From Cytophagales bacterium (GTDB lineage Bacteria > Bacteroidota > Bacteroidia > Cytophagales > Cyclobacteriaceae), in assembly GCA_003500135.1 (NCBI GenBank), contig DNTA01000003.1, forward strand, positions 1 through 5,210: 5,210 nt of DNA, read 5' to 3'. This document shows positions 5,189-5,210 of the stretch, piece by piece. How positions within the stretch are numbered: the stretch's first letter is position 1; every line of letters starts with the position of its first letter. The translations under genes and the position numbers were made by a program. The notes beneath the pieces were generated by a model that searched no databases, was not told the origin of the DNA, and saw only the letters and a list, made by a program, of their open reading frames with translations.

Positions 5189-5210
5189 GCTAACGTTCCC
5201 GGCTATGGGC
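5189..5210 (-). repeat. Half of a third attC-like site (C), cut by the window edge
   Basis: GCTAAC (5189-5194) is followed by a 5-nt spacer GTTCC (5195-5199) and the beginning of a GC-rich stem, CGGCTATGGGC (5200-5210). The box and spacer correspond to the left halves of sites A (671-681) and B (1420-1430). The matching right stem must lie outside the window, so the palindrome itself is unproven here. The sequence just inside, GTGGCTAAC (5186-5194), is the reverse complement of the end next to site B. Confidence 0.55.

Larger units (their letters stand above)
1425..5193 (-). mobile_element. Inferred 3.77-kb five-gene integron-type cassette
   Basis: On the coding strand this unit would start just after G5194 in the right-edge site and end at G1425 in site B. 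Its start, with the preceding G (GTTAGCCAC, 5194-5186), is the reverse complement of GTGGCTAAC just before site B (1551-1543), a 9-bp end-to-end match like that of the toxin-antitoxin cassette. It contains the CPBP protease, the alpha/beta hydrolase, the SDR enzyme and two membrane proteins, all in one direction with gaps of 21-48 nt and no complete attC-like palindrome between them. Typical cassettes hold one or two genes, so this is unusually large. It could be a captured operon or several fused cassettes. The left edge is well supported; the right edge rests on a half site. Confidence 0.5.

Overview
The window is AT-rich bacterial DNA, most likely from a member of the Bacteroidota. The start codons I checked lack clear Shine-Dalgarno sequences, the one promoter I can read has the TTTG / TAnnTTTG-like form of that phylum, and the protein set (ParDE, DUF998, CPBP protease, atypical SDR) is common there. 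Every gene I accept lies on the minus strand, so transcription runs from right to left.

The organising feature is a set of long, imperfect palindromes that behave like integron attC sites: one complete at 671-795, one complete at 1420-1548, and a third cut off by the right edge (5189-5210). Each has outer GSTAAC / GTTASC boxes, an asymmetric unpaired spacer, a 19-22 bp stem and a large AT-rich loop. Read on the coding (minus) strand, stop codons lie 8-9 nt before a site and one start codon lies 6 nt after a site, which is classic cassette geometry. The end sequences match within a cassette rather than within a site, as expected if units were joined at G^TTA. No integrase gene is in view, so the window would be an internal piece of an array or an integrase-less cluster.

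In gene order the inferred cassettes are as follows. (1) A 3.77 kb unit (1425-5193) carries a possible 28-codon ORF, a CPBP-family membrane protease, an alpha/beta hydrolase, an NAD(P)-binding atypical SDR, a small unrecognised membrane protein and a DUF998-like membrane protein; these are tightly packed and probably form one operon. (2) A 749 bp unit (676-1424) carries a ParD/ParE-type toxin-antitoxin pair with its own promoter and a 9+9 bp palindromic operator; such modules are known to stabilise cassette arrays. (3) A unit running off the left edge (ending at 675) encodes an exported protein of unknown function.

The joint role of the five-gene unit is not clear. Three of its products are predicted membrane proteins and two are soluble enzymes. 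A lipid-, membrane- or small-molecule-related job is possible but not shown. No tRNA, rRNA, CRISPR array, IS transposase or convincing factor-independent terminator was seen, and no stretch over 300 bases lacks a gene.
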